Source of the DNA: Acetobacter garciniae
Lineage (GTDB): Bacteria; Pseudomonadota; Alphaproteobacteria; Acetobacterales; Acetobacteraceae
Direction of reading: 5' to 3'
DNA length: 64,000 nucleotides
Assembly (NCBI RefSeq): GCF_017377735.1
Contig: NZ_JAFVMH010000001.1
Location: 186,001 to 250,000 of the forward strand
Below the pieces are notes generated by a model, which was given only the letters and a program-made list of their open reading frames with translations, searched no databases and was not told the origin of the DNA. Position numbers and translations under genes: made by a program. Each line of letters begins with the position of its first letter. The first letter of the stretch is position 1. Below are positions 34,404 through 43,932 of the stretch, piece after piece.

Positions 34404-35602
34404 TGTGCGGGCTCCAGAATTGTCGAGGTGCTGTTCTTGATGGTGGTGACGGCGCGCGCCAGACGGGCGACGGCTTCGCGGCAGTCGTCTTCGCTCAGGG
34501 TCAGGGGCGGGACAAGGCGCAGCACGTTATCGCCCGCCGTCACGCATAAAAGCCCGGCTTCCAGTGCTGCTTCCTGCACCTCGCCCACCGGGGGGGCGCA
34601 ACGCAGGCCGATCAGCAGACCAAGGCCCCGGCGCTGGGTGAAGACATCGGGCGCATCCGCCACAAGCGCGTCCAGCAGTTCGTCCAGAAGGGCCGCGCGG
34701 GTGCAGACCTGGTCCAGGAAACCGGGGGCCAGCAGCACGTCCAGCACCGCATTGGCTGCGGCACAGGCCAGCGGGTTACCCCCGAAGGTGGTGCCATGCG
34801 TGCCCGGCGTCATGCCGCGCGCCACGGTCTGGGTGGCCAGGATGGCCCCGATGGGGAACCCCCCGCCCAGACCCTTGGCCGTGCTCATGATATCGGGCGT
34901 GATCCCGGCCCATTGATGCGCGAACAGCCGCCCCGTGCGGCCGACGCCGGTCTGCACTTCATCCAGGGCCAGCAGCACGCCGGTTTCATTGCACAGGGCA
35001 CGCAGGGCGCGCAGGAATTCGGGCGAGGCCGCCTTGATCCCGCTTTCTCCCTGGATGGGTTCGAGCATGATGGCGGCGGTGCGCGGGGTTATGGCCGCGC
35101 GCACGGCTTCGATATCATTGAACGGCACGTGCACGAACCCGGCAACCGGTTCCCCATAGCCTTCAAGGTATTTGGGGTTGCCTGTGGCGGCCAGCATGGC
35201 CAGCGTGCGGCCATGGAACGCGCCGTCCATGCAGATGATCTCCACACGTTCGGGGTGGCCTGCCAGCATCTGCGCCCGGCGGGCCATTTTTACCATGCCT
35301 TCATTGGCTTCCGCACCGGAATTGCAGAAGAACACGCTGTCGGCAAAGGTATTGGCCACCAGCCGTTCGGCCAGTTTTTCACCCTGCGGAATGCGGAACA
35401 GGTTGGAGACATGCATGACCCGGCCGGCCTGTTCGGTAATGGCGGCCACAAGATGCGGATGCGCATGCCCGAGCGAGCAGGTGGCGATCCCCGCCGCAAA
35501 GTCCAGGAATCGTCGTCCGTCCGATGCCAGAAGCCATGCGCCTTCGCCCTGCTCGAAAGCGAGATCGGCGCGCTTGTAGGTCGGCATTATCGGAGAAATC
35601 AT
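34400..35602 (-). CDS. argD: Acetylornithine aminotransferase
   Basis: 400 residues from the ATG at 35602; an in-frame ATG at 35713 would add 37 residues with an unlikely composition spanning a hairpin. Class III PLP aminotransferase: [13 protein letters not shown] [16 protein letters not shown], the [12 protein letters not shown] loop, [12 protein letters not shown], and the PLP lysine in [15 protein letters not shown]. It acts on N-acetylglutamate semialdehyde and glutamate to give N-acetylornithine; may also serve in lysine synthesis. It is first in the argD-argF-small protein unit. A terminator-like hairpin lies 50-90 bp upstream. Confidence 0.95.
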   Translation of the reverse strand: MISPIMPTYKRADLAFEQGEGAWLLASDGRRFLDFAAGIATCSLGHAHPHLVAAITEQAGRVMHVSNLFRIPQGEKLAERLVANTFADSVFFCNSGAEANEGMVKMARRAQMLAGHPERVEIICMDGAFHGRTLAMLAATGNPKYLEGYGEPVAGFVHVPFNDIEAVRAAITPRTAAIMLEPIQGESGIKAASPEFLRALRALCNETGVLLALDEVQTGVGRTGRLFAHQWAGITPDIMSTAKGLGGGFPIGAILATQTVARGMTPGTHGTTFGGNPLACAAANAVLDVLLAPGFLDQVCTRAALLDELLDALVADAPDVFTQRRGLGLLIGLRCAPPVGEVQEAALEAGLLCVTAGDNVLRLVPPLTLSEDDCREAVARLARAVTTIKNSTSTILEPAQ

Positions 35603-35651
35603 GGATTCTGGTCTTTGCTTTGGCGGTTGTGAACCTGGTTGGGTGTGACGC

Positions 35652-35691
35652 AAAAACGAAAAGCGCCCGCTGCCTGAAAATGGAGCGGGCG
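35652..35691 (-). terminator. Terminator-like hairpin in the argD leader (possible attenuator)
   Basis: On the minus strand, an 8-bp stem (CGCCCGCT/AGCGGGCG, 12-base loop) is followed by TTTT-CG-TTTTT. It ends 49 bp upstream of the argD start, and no minus-strand gene precedes it, so it would act on the argD transcript itself. No Arg-codon-rich leader peptide was found, so any control would have to be by another mechanism. Confidence 0.5.
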
Positions 35692-35860
35692 ATCCGTTAC
35701 TGTTCTGTATCATGGCGCTTTGTGCGTGTGGGAGTCAAACTTCTGTCACGAAAAACTTGCATATGTGTCATGTTGCACCCGCTTATATTTGCGCGCGGCG
35801 CGCTATCGTGTGCCGTATCAAGTATTTTCGACCCCGACCTTGCAGGCTAAGGTAGCGTGC

Positions 35861-36571
35861 ATGAACAGTGCGGCTCATCCCCCCTCGGTGCCCGCGGCCC
35901 CCGACCGCTCATCCCTGCGGCAGGCGGCTCTGGCGCATCTGGCCCGGTTCGGCACGACGCGGCACGGGCTGGGGCAGGTGTTGCTGCGCCGGGTGGCCCG
36001 CTGGCAGCGCCAGGCCGTGGCTGCCGGGGCCGAACCCGACCAGGCCGACGCCACGGCCCGCCAGCTTGGCGGCACGGTAGCCCAGGTCGTGGCCGAAATG
36101 GTGGCCGCCGGTGCGGTGGACGACTCCGCCTTTGCCCGCTCGCGCGTGCGCAGGCTGACCCGTTCGGGCCGTTCGGGCCGGGCCATTGCCGCCCATCTGG
36201 CCGCCCGGGGGGTGGAAGCACAGGTCAGTGCCCAAGCCCTTTCAGGCGATGCGGACAGCACGCCCGAAAGCGCCCTCTCGATCCCTGGTCATACCCCGCT
36301 GAATGCCACCGAACGGGATCTGTGCGCCGCCGTGGTGCTGGCCCGCAAGCGCAGGCTCGGCCCTTTCAACCCGGCAGCGGGGGAAGATACGCAAGACCCC
36401 TTCGATGACGATACCGATGGCGGCGGCAATGCCCCACGGGCCAACGCCCGCGCCAAGGCGCTGGGTGTGCTGGCGCGGGCCGGCTTCGCGCGCGATACGG
36501 CCGAGCGCGTGCTGGATATGGACCCAGAGGAAGCACAGGACTGGCTTGAACGCCTGAAAGGAGAGCCATGA
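35861..36571 (+). CDS. recX: RecX, regulator of RecA
   Basis: 236 residues from the ATG at 35861 (TAAGG upstream). It has the three-helix RecX repeats: LAHLARFGTTRHGLGQVLLRRV, VAEMVAAGAVDDSAFARSRVRRL with the conserved DD-x-x-(F/Y)-A signature, and the C-terminal GVLARAGFARDTAERVLDM. Compared with E. coli RecX (166), it has a longer middle insertion rich in Asp and Gly (residues about 165-200). RecX caps RecA filaments. It is divergent from argD and ahead of the CHAP gene. Confidence 0.88.
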   Translation: MNSAAHPPSVPAAPDRSSLRQAALAHLARFGTTRHGLGQVLLRRVARWQRQAVAAGAEPDQADATARQLGGTVAQVVAEMVAAGAVDDSAFARSRVRRLTRSGRSGRAIAAHLAARGVEAQVSAQALSGDADSTPESALSIPGHTPLNATERDLCAAVVLARKRRLGPFNPAAGEDTQDPFDDDTDGGGNAPRANARAKALGVLARAGFARDTAERVLDMDPEEAQDWLERLKGEP

Positions 36572-36779
36572 GGTGCCGGGCATGACCGTGTGGCGCGTGG
36601 GCCGGAACAGGGGGGCTTGTGGCAGCAGCCGCAGCATTGCGGGCAAGGCCCGGGCCGCCGGGCGCCACACGGACGGGGGTACGGGCGACCGCCATGGTCC
36701 CTGTTCCGCTTTATATTGGGGCCAGCCCCTGGGCGGGGGAGCGTGGTCCCGCATCACCCATGGCGGCCTCAATGGCGGC

Positions 36780-37232
36780 ATGGTGCGTGGGCTTGTGCTG
36801 GCCCTGTTATTGCTGCTGCCCGCCTGTGCTGGCGGGGGCTGGAACGGGGCGGTGCAGTGCGCGCCCTATGCGCGTGAGCATTCGCAGATCAACCTGCGCG
36901 GCAGTGCGGCAAGCTGGTGGACGCAGGCGCGGGGGCAATATGCGCGCTCATCCGTGCCGCGGGCGGGGGATGTGCTGGTCTTCTGCCCCACGCGGCGCCT
37001 GCCTTCGGGGCATGTATCGGTGGTGCGGCAGGTGCGTAACACCCGTCTGGTGCTGGTCGATCACGCCAACTGGGAACCCGGGCGTGTCACCCGCCGCGCC
37101 CCGGTGGAGGATGTCTCCCCCGCCAATGACTGGACACGCGTGCGGGTGTGGTGGACCCCGGTGGAGGGTATGGGCAAGACGGTATATCCCGCCTTCGGGT
37201 TCATCGAACCCGCCCCGCCTGAAGGGAGTTGA
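36780..37232 (+). CDS. CHAP-domain lipoprotein (predicted cysteine amidase/peptidase)
   Basis: 150 residues from the ATG at 36780, a start chosen for the lipoprotein signal directly after it: MVRGLVLALLLLLPAC, lipid Cys16. The CHAP domain covers the rest, with the catalytic Cys27 (VQCAPYARE), His78 (SGHVSVV) and a third polar residue (Asn97 in VDHANW). CHAP enzymes cleave peptidoglycan cross-links or the glycan-peptide amide bond. An earlier in-frame start (36573) is possible, but would put the signal in mid-protein. It follows recX by 208 bp, is not functionally linked, and no immunity partner is adjacent. Confidence 0.8.
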   Translation: MVRGLVLALLLLLPACAGGGWNGAVQCAPYAREHSQINLRGSAASWWTQARGQYARSSVPRAGDVLVFCPTRRLPSGHVSVVRQVRNTRLVLVDHANWEPGRVTRRAPVEDVSPANDWTRVRVWWTPVEGMGKTVYPAFGFIEPAPPEGS

Positions 37233-37636
37233 AGGAAAACCCCCTTGTACGACAGCCGGGAGTGGCCGGTGGACGGCATATATGGGGGGGCAGGAGAGCC
37301 TGCCGGACGGGCCAGGCATCTTGCATTCCGCCTCTCCCCGGCAGGCTGTCTGGCGGGCTGGCACGCGGGGCCGTTCACTGCGGCTGGTCAATCAGGTCCC
37401 CCGGTAATCCGGGGGGAGGGTATTCGGGGCCGGGTGACCCATGCGGGCGGCGGGGCAGGGCGGTTTTGCAGCGCCTGTCGGCCCGGTGGCGGGGTGTCGG
37501 GCGGGGGCGGGTTTGCTCGCGCAGGCGTGCATGAAGGAAAAACTTGCATGAACGGGCATTCGCCCTCATGTACTGCTGGCTGCTTCAAGGTTGGAAGACG
37601 GGTCGCGGTTTCGCGGCACAGGTAAGGAAGTATGAA
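37233..37636. other. Non-coding stretch before tatA
   Basis: 404 bp between the CHAP gene and tatA. No plausible gene, repeat or strong hairpin was seen. It should contain the tatA promoter. Confidence 0.5.
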
Positions 37637-37891
37637 ATGGGTAGCTTGAGCATCTGGCACTGGCTGATCGTGCTTGTGGTCGTGCTGGTGGTGTTTGGCG
37701 GCGGCGGCAAGATCAGCACGCTGATGGGGGACGTGGCCAAGGGCATCAAGTCCTTCAAGAAACACATGGCCGATGACGAGACGATGGAAGATACCGCCGG
37801 CCGTAACGGCGGCGGGCATATCGCCCCGCCCGTGACCCCGGTTGCCGAACAGCGCGCGACCGCGCCTGCCGACCAGGCGGGCAGGCAGTAA
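37637..37891 (+). CDS. tatA: TatA, pore subunit of the twin-arginine translocase
   Basis: 84 residues from the ATG at 37637 (AAGGAAG upstream), typical for TatA. One N-terminal helix ([22 protein letters not shown]) followed by an amphipathic helix with the conserved FKK ([14 protein letters not shown]), then a polar tail. TatA forms the pore for folded Tat substrates such as MsrP. tatB and tatC are not in this window. The usual FG(P/A)xKLP motif is FGGGGKIS here. It is 28 bp ahead of mtnB and could be transcribed with the salvage genes. Confidence 0.92.
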   Translation: MGSLSIWHWLIVLVVVLVVFGGGGKISTLMGDVAKGIKSFKKHMADDETMEDTAGRNGGGHIAPPVTPVAEQRATAPADQAGRQ

Positions 37892-37919
37892 GTCAGCGGA
37901 TTTCGGATAAACGCACGGC

Positions 37920-38576
37920 ATGACAATGGATAATCCGGTGCTGGACCGGCGGTCTGGCCCGCTGGAACAGGCTGCCCACGATATCGTGCGGGCAGGCCAG
38001 AGAATGGATGCGCGCGCCTGGGTGCCCGCGACGGCTGGCAATATCAGCTGCCGGCTGCCCGACGGGCGTATCGCCATCACACGTTCGGGCTGCCACAAGG
38101 GCTTTCTGCGCGAGCAGGACGTGATAACGGTCGATGGGGCAGGCCGCCCGCATGACCCGGGTCATCGCCCCAGTGCGGAAACCCTGCTGCATTGCCAGGT
38201 CTATCGCCGCATGCCCGACGTGGGGGCGGTGCTGCACGGGCATTCCGTCGCCTCCACCGTGCTGTCCATGATCGAGAAGACCAACGCCCTGACCCTGCGC
38301 GATTACGAGGTGCAGAAGGTCTTTGACGGGCAGACCACGCATGACGCCGCCATTACGGTGCCGCTTTTTGCCAACGACCAGGATATCGCGCGGCTGGCCG
38401 GCGAGGTGGAGCCCTATTTCGGCGCCATGCCCGCGGGCTATATCATTCGCGGGCACGGCGTGTATGTCTGGGGGCGTGATATGGACCAGGCCCTGGCCCG
38501 GCTCGAAGGGCTGGAATTCCTGCTGGCCTGCCTGCTGCAAAGAAGGACACTCGAAGGAAGGACACTGGGGGCATGA
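37920..38576 (+). CDS. mtnB: Methylthioribulose-1-phosphate dehydratase
   Basis: 218 residues, a class II aldolase-fold enzyme. Zinc ligands are visible in HGHSVAS and in the C-terminal GHGVYVWG. Conserved TAGNISCRLPDGRI and SGCHKGFLREQDV fit MtnB. It dehydrates 5-methylthioribulose-1-phosphate in the methionine salvage pathway. Its stop overlaps the mtnD start by 4 bp. Confidence 0.93.
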   Translation: MTMDNPVLDRRSGPLEQAAHDIVRAGQRMDARAWVPATAGNISCRLPDGRIAITRSGCHKGFLREQDVITVDGAGRPHDPGHRPSAETLLHCQVYRRMPDVGAVLHGHSVASTVLSMIEKTNALTLRDYEVQKVFDGQTTHDAAITVPLFANDQDIARLAGEVEPYFGAMPAGYIIRGHGVYVWGRDMDQALARLEGLEFLLACLLQRRTLEGRTLGA

Positions 38577-39118
38577 GCACCTTGGTCGTTTACAATGATG
38601 GCCAGCCCGACAGCCCCACCCTGCGCACGCAGGACGTGGCGGAAATCGCACATGTGCTGGCGGCCCATGGCGTGCGTTTCGAACGGTGGGAAGGCCCGGC
38701 CATTCCCGAACGTGACGCGCCCGAAGATGTGGTGCTGCAAACCTACCGCCCCTGGCTGGACCGCCTGATGGGCGAGACGGGAGCTGGCTCGGCCGATGTG
38801 CTGCGCGTAAGCGCGCAGACCCCGAACTACCCCGCCCTGCGCGAGAAATTCCTGTCCGAACACACGCATAGCGAGGACGAGGTACGCTTTTTCGTCCATG
38901 GCGGCGGGCATTTCATCCTGCATCTGGACGGGCAGGTGTATGACGTGCACTGCACCCAGGGCGACCTGATTTCCGTGCCCGAAGGGGTGAGGCACTGGTT
39001 CGATGCGGGCCCCGCGCCCGACGTGGTGGCCCTGCGGATCTTCACCCACAAGGAAGGCTGGGTGGCGCAGTATACCGGCAGCGACATTGCCGGGCAGTTC
39101 CCCGCCTACGCCGCGTGA
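38573..39118 (+). CDS. mtnD: Acireductone dioxygenase
   Basis: 181 residues, a cupin. The metal site is HTHSEDEVRFFVHGGGHF (two His and a Glu) with the fourth ligand His in EGVRHWFD. ARD oxidises acireductone to 2-oxo-4-methylthiobutyrate (Fe form) or an off-pathway CO-releasing product (Ni form). The sequence does not tell which metal is bound. It is placed between mtnB and mtnC with 4-bp overlap and 11-bp gap. Confidence 0.95.
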   Translation: MSTLVVYNDGQPDSPTLRTQDVAEIAHVLAAHGVRFERWEGPAIPERDAPEDVVLQTYRPWLDRLMGETGAGSADVLRVSAQTPNYPALREKFLSEHTHSEDEVRFFVHGGGHFILHLDGQVYDVHCTQGDLISVPEGVRHWFDAGPAPDVVALRIFTHKEGWVAQYTGSDIAGQFPAYAA

Positions 39119-39129
39119 ACGAGGGATCG

Positions 39130-39876
39130 ATGCGCGAAATTCCAAGCCACACGCCGCGAGTCGTCCTGCTCGATATCGAAGGCACGACCCTGCCTGTGGC
39201 CTTTGTCCACAAGGTTCTGTTCCCCTACGCGCGGCAATGCCTGCCCACGCTGCTGCAACAGCGCGCCACCGACCCGGCGGTAAAGGAAGCCCTGGCCCAG
39301 ACGCGGCAGATGGCCCCGGGTGTAGACCCGCTTGAACAGCTTGAACGCTGGATGGCGGAAGACGCCAAGGTGGCCCCGCTCAAATCCCTTCAGGGCCTGT
39401 GCTGGGAACAGGGCTACAGGCAGGGCGATCTGGTGGCGGAACTCTACCCCGATGTCGTGCCCTGCCTGCGCGCGCTCAAGGCGGCGGGGCTGGTGCTGGC
39501 GGTCTATTCCTCCGGTTCCGAACCTGCCCAGAAGCTGATTTACGGCTATACGCGCCAGGGCGACGTGACCGATCTGTTCAGCGCGTTTTTCGACCTGCGT
39601 GTGGGCGGCAAGAAAGAGGCGGCCAGCTACCGCACTATTCTTGATGAAACCGGCTGGCAGGCCGCCGACGTCGTGTTCCTGTCCGATGTCGTGGCCGAGC
39701 TTGATGCCGCGGCCCAGGCGGGGTTGCAGGTCTGCCAGATCGCCCGGCCAGAAGACGGCACGGTGGCGGGCACGCACCACCCTGTCGCGGTATCGCTGCC
39801 GGATGCCGCACGCCTGTTCGGGCTGCCAACGGGCCTGCCGGCAGGGCAGCCGGGCGGGTTGGAGAGGGGCGCATAA
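39130..39876 (+). CDS. mtnC: Enolase-phosphatase (acireductone synthase)
   Basis: 248 residues from the ATG at 39130, which has GAGGGA directly upstream; a GTG at 39115 overlapping the mtnD stop is an alternative. HAD fold with DIEGTTLPVAFVHKVLFPYA as motif I, YSSGSEPAQKLIYGYT as motif II, and the DVVAELDAAAQAG as motif IV. It converts 2,3-diketo-5-methylthiopentyl-1-phosphate to acireductone. It precedes ribF by 1 bp. Confidence 0.95.
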   Translation: MREIPSHTPRVVLLDIEGTTLPVAFVHKVLFPYARQCLPTLLQQRATDPAVKEALAQTRQMAPGVDPLEQLERWMAEDAKVAPLKSLQGLCWEQGYRQGDLVAELYPDVVPCLRALKAAGLVLAVYSSGSEPAQKLIYGYTRQGDVTDLFSAFFDLRVGGKKEAASYRTILDETGWQAADVVFLSDVVAELDAAAQAGLQVCQIARPEDGTVAGTHHPVAVSLPDAARLFGLPTGLPAGQPGGLERGA

Positions 39877-39877
39877 G

Positions 39878-40819
39878 GTGCTGACGCATGCCCGGCTCTA
39901 CAAGGACTGGCATTCCATACCCCCTTCTGCGCGGGGATGTGCCGCAGCCCTTGGCAATTTCGATGGCGTGCATCTGGGTCATGCCCATCTGATCCGTTCC
40001 GTCCATGCCGCCCGGCCCGACCTGCCCCGCGCGGTGGTGACGTTCGAGCCGCATCCGCGCGAATTGTTCCGCCCGCAGGACCCGCCGTTCCGGCTGACCC
40101 TGTCCGAGGAACGGCTTGCGGCACTGGAGGCGCTGGGGGTCGAGCATGTGTTCGAAATCCCGTTCGACCGGGCTTTTTCCAACCTGAGTGCGGAGCAGTT
40201 CGTCCAGGACGTGCTGCATGACGCGCTGGGCCTGCTGCATGTGGGCTGCGGGCCGGATTTCGCCTTCGGCCACCGGCGCGGGGGCGATATCAATTTCCTG
40301 GCCGAACGGACGCAGGCGCTCGATATCGGGCTGACACAGGTGCCGGCTCTGGCCGATGCGGGCGGGCCGTTTTCCTCCACCCGCATCAGGCGGCTGTTGC
40401 AGGATGGCTACCCCGAACGCGCGGCCGAGGAACTGGGCCGCCCGTGGTTTATCCGGGGCGAGGTCCAGCACGGCGACAAGCGTGGTCGCCTGCTGGGCTT
40501 TCCCACCGCCAATATTGCCCTGGGGCGGCATCTTGAGCCCGCGCGCGGCGTTTATGCCGTGACCATCCGCCTGCCGGGCGGGCATACGCGCATGGGTGTG
40601 GCCAATGTCGGGCGCCGTCCCACAATCGATGACGGGCAGGAAAGCCGGCTGGAAGTGCATCTGTTCGATTTCGAGGGCGATCTGTACGGCCAGCAGCTTT
40701 CCGTGGCGCTGCACCGCCTGCTGCGGCCCGAAATGCGCTTTGCCAGCCTGGATGAACTCAAGGCCCAGATCGCGCTCGATGCGCTTCAGGCCCGCCAGCT
40801 TCTGGCACCTGCCCCTTGA
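39878..40819 (+). CDS. ribF: Bifunctional riboflavin kinase/FAD synthetase
   Basis: 313 residues from the GTG at 39878, 1 bp after the mtnC stop, with GGAGAGG upstream. The adenylyltransferase domain comes first (GNFDGVHLGHAHLI, FSSTRIRRLL), then the riboflavin kinase domain (GFPTANIALG, ARGVYAVTI, ANVGRRPTIDDG). It makes FMN and FAD. Directly following mtnC suggests co-transcription with the salvage genes. It is 180 bp ahead of ileS. Confidence 0.95.
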   Translation: MLTHARLYKDWHSIPPSARGCAAALGNFDGVHLGHAHLIRSVHAARPDLPRAVVTFEPHPRELFRPQDPPFRLTLSEERLAALEALGVEHVFEIPFDRAFSNLSAEQFVQDVLHDALGLLHVGCGPDFAFGHRRGGDINFLAERTQALDIGLTQVPALADAGGPFSSTRIRRLLQDGYPERAAEELGRPWFIRGEVQHGDKRGRLLGFPTANIALGRHLEPARGVYAVTIRLPGGHTRMGVANVGRRPTIDDGQESRLEVHLFDFEGDLYGQQLSVALHRLLRPEMRFASLDELKAQIALDALQARQLLAPAP

Positions 40820-40826
40820 CCCTGCG

Positions 40827-40850
40827 CCGTTCCTTTTTGATAAGGGACGG
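40827..40850 (+). terminator. Hairpin after ribF, possible weak terminator
   Basis: CCGTTCCTT pairs with AAGGGACGG (9 bp, one T-G wobble) around TTTGAT, starting 8 bp past the ribF stop. No T-tract follows, so it is not a standard Rho-independent terminator. Confidence 0.4.
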
Positions 40851-40998
40851 GTCGGCCGCAACCCGCGCGGGCCATGACCCCGCCTGCCATGCCATATGGC
40901 GCGGCGCGCTGGCCACCCGCCCGCTTTCTGCCGTGTCTGTTTTCCGCCGTGCCTGTTCGTTGGACCACGCACCCGAACCGAAGTGATTTCCGCCGCTC

Positions 40999-43932
40999 AT
41001 GACCTCATCCAGTGAACCGGACAAGACATCTCCCGCCGATCAGTACCGCGATACGGTGTTTCTGCCGCGCACGTCTTTTCCCATGCGCGGCGGGCTGCCC
41101 AAACAGGAGCCCGAATGGCTGAAGCACTGGCAGGAAACCGGGCTGGATGCGCGCCTGGCCGCCCAGGCAGAGGGGCGGCCCGCCTTCACGCTGCATGACG
41201 GCCCGCCTTATGCGAACGGCAACCTGCATATCGGGCACGCGCTGAACAAGATCAACAAGGACGTGATCAACCGCGCTCACCGCATGGCGGGGTATGGCGT
41301 GCGCTACGTGCCGGGGTGGGACTGCCACGGCCTGCCGATCGAATGGCGGGTGGAAGAGGAATACCGCAAGGCCAAGCGCGACAAGGACGGCGTGCCGGTG
41401 CTGGAATTCCGTGCTGAATGCCGGGCCTATGCCGCGCACTGGCTGGGCGTGCAGATGGAGGAATTCAAGCGCCTTGGCGTGCAGGCCGAATGGCACAACC
41501 GCTACGCCACCATGGATTTCCCGTCCGAAGCGGCCATTGCCGAGGAAATCGGTCGGTTCCTGCTCAATGGCAAGCTGTATCGCGGCCTGCGCCCGGTCAT
41601 GTGGAGCCCGGTTGAAAAAACCGCCCTGGCCGAGGCCGAGATCGAATACCACGATCATACCTCCACCACCATTTTCGTGGCGTTCCCCGTAATCAAGGAT
41701 CCCACGGCGGCCCATGCCCTGGCCGATGTCTCGGTCGTGATCTGGACCACGACACCGTGGACCATTCCCGCCAACCGCGCGCTGGCCTACGGGCCCGATA
41801 TTACGTACGTGGTGCTGCGGGTGGATGAAACATCCGAAGGGGCGCTGCTCGAACCCGGTGCCAGGGTGCTGGTGGCCGAAGCCTTGGTGGACGATTTCTG
41901 CCAGCAGGCCCATGTGGCCGCCCACCGGGTGCTGTACACCCTGCCGGGCAGTGCGCTGAAGGGCGTTGTCTGTGCGCATCCGCTGCGCGGGGCGGGGTAC
42001 GATTTCGACGTGCCCATGCTGCCGGGCGAGTTCGTGACGACCGAGGCCGGAACGGGCCTGGTGCATCAGGCCCCCGCCCATGGGGAGGATGACTTCCTGC
42101 TGTGCAGCGCCAATGGCATCGAGATACCCGAAGCCGTGCAGGCCGATGGCACCTACGCGCCCTGGGTGCCGGGCTTTGCCGGTGTGCATGTGTTCAAGGC
42201 GGCCGATGTCATCTGCGCGACCCTGGTCGATGCGATGGAGCGCGCCAACGCGGCGGGCACGGCCCCTGCCGGGCTGATCGCACGCGGGCAGATCGTGCAT
42301 TCCTATCCGCATTCCTGGCGGTCGCGCGCGCCGGTCATCTACCGGGCCACGCCGCAATGGTTCATCCGCATGGATGGCGAGGACTCCTTGCGCGAAAACG
42401 CGCTCAAGGCGCTTGAAAACGTCACCTTCGTGCCCGCCCAGGCCCGCAACCGACTGACCTCCATGGTGCGCACCCGGCCTGACTGGTGCATCAGCCGCCA
42501 GCGCGCATGGGGCGTGCCCATTGCCGTGTTCGTGGAAAAACGCACGGGCGAGGTCCTGCGCGACGCCGCGGTCATGGCCCGCATTGTCGATGCGTTCCGC
42601 ACCGAAGGGGCGGATGCGTGGTACAGTTCACCGCCCGAACGCTTTTTGGGTGCAGAGCGCAAGGCCGAGGATTACGATCAGGTTTTCGATATTGTCGATG
42701 TCTGGTTCGAAAGCGGGTCCACCCATTCCTTCGTGCTGGGGCGGCCGGGGCTGAGCTTTCCCGCCGACCTGTATCTGGAAGGGTCGGACCAGCATCGCGG
42801 GTGGTTCCAGTCCTCCCTGCTCGAAAGCGTGGGCACGCGCGGTGTGGCGCCGTTCAAGGCGGTGGTGACCAACGGCTTCGTGCTGGACGAACAGGGCCGC
42901 AAGATGTCCAAGTCCCTGGGCAATGTCGTGGCCCCGCAGGACGTGAACGACAGCCTGGGTGCGGACGTGCTGCGCCTGTGGGTGATGAATTCCGACACCA
43001 ATGATGATCTGAGAATCGGCAAGGAAATTCTCAAGCAGCAGGGCGAGCTTTATCGCCGCCTGCGCAACACGCTGCGCTGGCTGCTGGGCGGGCTGGACGG
43101 ATTTACTGAAGCCGAAACCGTGCCCTACGCCGAACTGCCCGAGCTTGAACGCTGGGTGCTGCACCGTGTGTCCGAACTGTCGGGGCTGATGGCCCGTGCG
43201 GTGGAAACCCATGAATGGGTTGGCGTGTATCCGGCCCTGCACGGCTTCTGCACGACCGATCTTTCGGCCTTCTACTTCGATATCCGCAAGGACGTGCTGT
43301 ATTGCGACGCGCCTTCCAGCCCCACGCGCCGCGCGGTGCGCACGGTGCTGGATATCCTGCATCGCTGCCTGAGCACATGGCTGGCCCCGGTTCTGGTGTT
43401 CACGGCGGAGGAAGCCTGGGCCGCGCGCTTCGGGACCGAAACCAGCGTGCATGAACAGGCCTTCATGGACATGCCGGTGGAATGGATGAACCCCGAACTG
43501 GAAGAACGCTGGGCCAGCATTCGCGGTGTGCGCCGTGTCATCACCACCGAGATCGAGGGCGCGCGCCGGAACGGCTTGATCGGTTCATCGCTCCAGGCAC
43601 AGGTGGAACTGACCCTCTCGCAGGAGGAAGCCGCGCTGTTCGCGGGTGTGGACTGGAGCGAACTGGCCATTGTCTCGCATGTGGATGTGGTGATCGATCC
43701 GACGTCGTCCTCTGTCTATGTGCAGGGCGAGGAAGGGGGCGAACTGCATGGCGCGCCCGTCGTGCGCGTGGCCGAGGGCGAAAAATGCGCGCGGTGCTGG
43801 AAGGTGCTGCCCGAAACCGGCACCCGTGCCGACTATCCCGGCCTGTGCCTGCGCTGCGCGGATGTGGTGGAGCAGGCCGCCAACACCCCGATGACTGAAC
43901 CTGCAACGGGCGAACCCCCGGTGGGCGCGTGA
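40999..43932 (+). CDS. ileS: Isoleucyl-tRNA synthetase
   Basis: 977 residues. The class I signatures are GNLHIGHALNK (HIGH) and KMSKSLGN. The editing domain carries WTTTPWTIPANRALAY, and the C-terminal zinc finger has CARCWKVLPETG with a further Cys pair (CLRCADVV). It charges tRNA-Ile in the cytoplasm. The stop overlaps the lspA start (GTGA), the common ileS-lspA pair. No T-box or obvious leader structure is seen upstream. Confidence 0.97.
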   Translation: MTSSSEPDKTSPADQYRDTVFLPRTSFPMRGGLPKQEPEWLKHWQETGLDARLAAQAEGRPAFTLHDGPPYANGNLHIGHALNKINKDVINRAHRMAGYGVRYVPGWDCHGLPIEWRVEEEYRKAKRDKDGVPVLEFRAECRAYAAHWLGVQMEEFKRLGVQAEWHNRYATMDFPSEAAIAEEIGRFLLNGKLYRGLRPVMWSPVEKTALAEAEIEYHDHTSTTIFVAFPVIKDPTAAHALADVSVVIWTTTPWTIPANRALAYGPDITYVVLRVDETSEGALLEPGARVLVAEALVDDFCQQAHVAAHRVLYTLPGSALKGVVCAHPLRGAGYDFDVPMLPGEFVTTEAGTGLVHQAPAHGEDDFLLCSANGIEIPEAVQADGTYAPWVPGFAGVHVFKAADVICATLVDAMERANAAGTAPAGLIARGQIVHSYPHSWRSRAPVIYRATPQWFIRMDGEDSLRENALKALENVTFVPAQARNRLTSMVRTRPDWCISRQRAWGVPIAVFVEKRTGEVLRDAAVMARIVDAFRTEGADAWYSSPPERFLGAERKAEDYDQVFDIVDVWFESGSTHSFVLGRPGLSFPADLYLEGSDQHRGWFQSSLLESVGTRGVAPFKAVVTNGFVLDEQGRKMSKSLGNVVAPQDVNDSLGADVLRLWVMNSDTNDDLRIGKEILKQQGELYRRLRNTLRWLLGGLDGFTEAETVPYAELPELERWVLHRVSELSGLMARAVETHEWVGVYPALHGFCTTDLSAFYFDIRKDVLYCDAPSSPTRRAVRTVLDILHRCLSTWLAPVLVFTAEEAWAARFGTETSVHEQAFMDMPVEWMNPELEERWASIRGVRRVITTEIEGARRNGLIGSSLQAQVELTLSQEEAALFAGVDWSELAIVSHVDVVIDPTSSSVYVQGEEGGELHGAPVVRVAEGEKCARCWKVLPETGTRADYPGLCLRCADVVEQAANTPMTEPATGEPPVGA

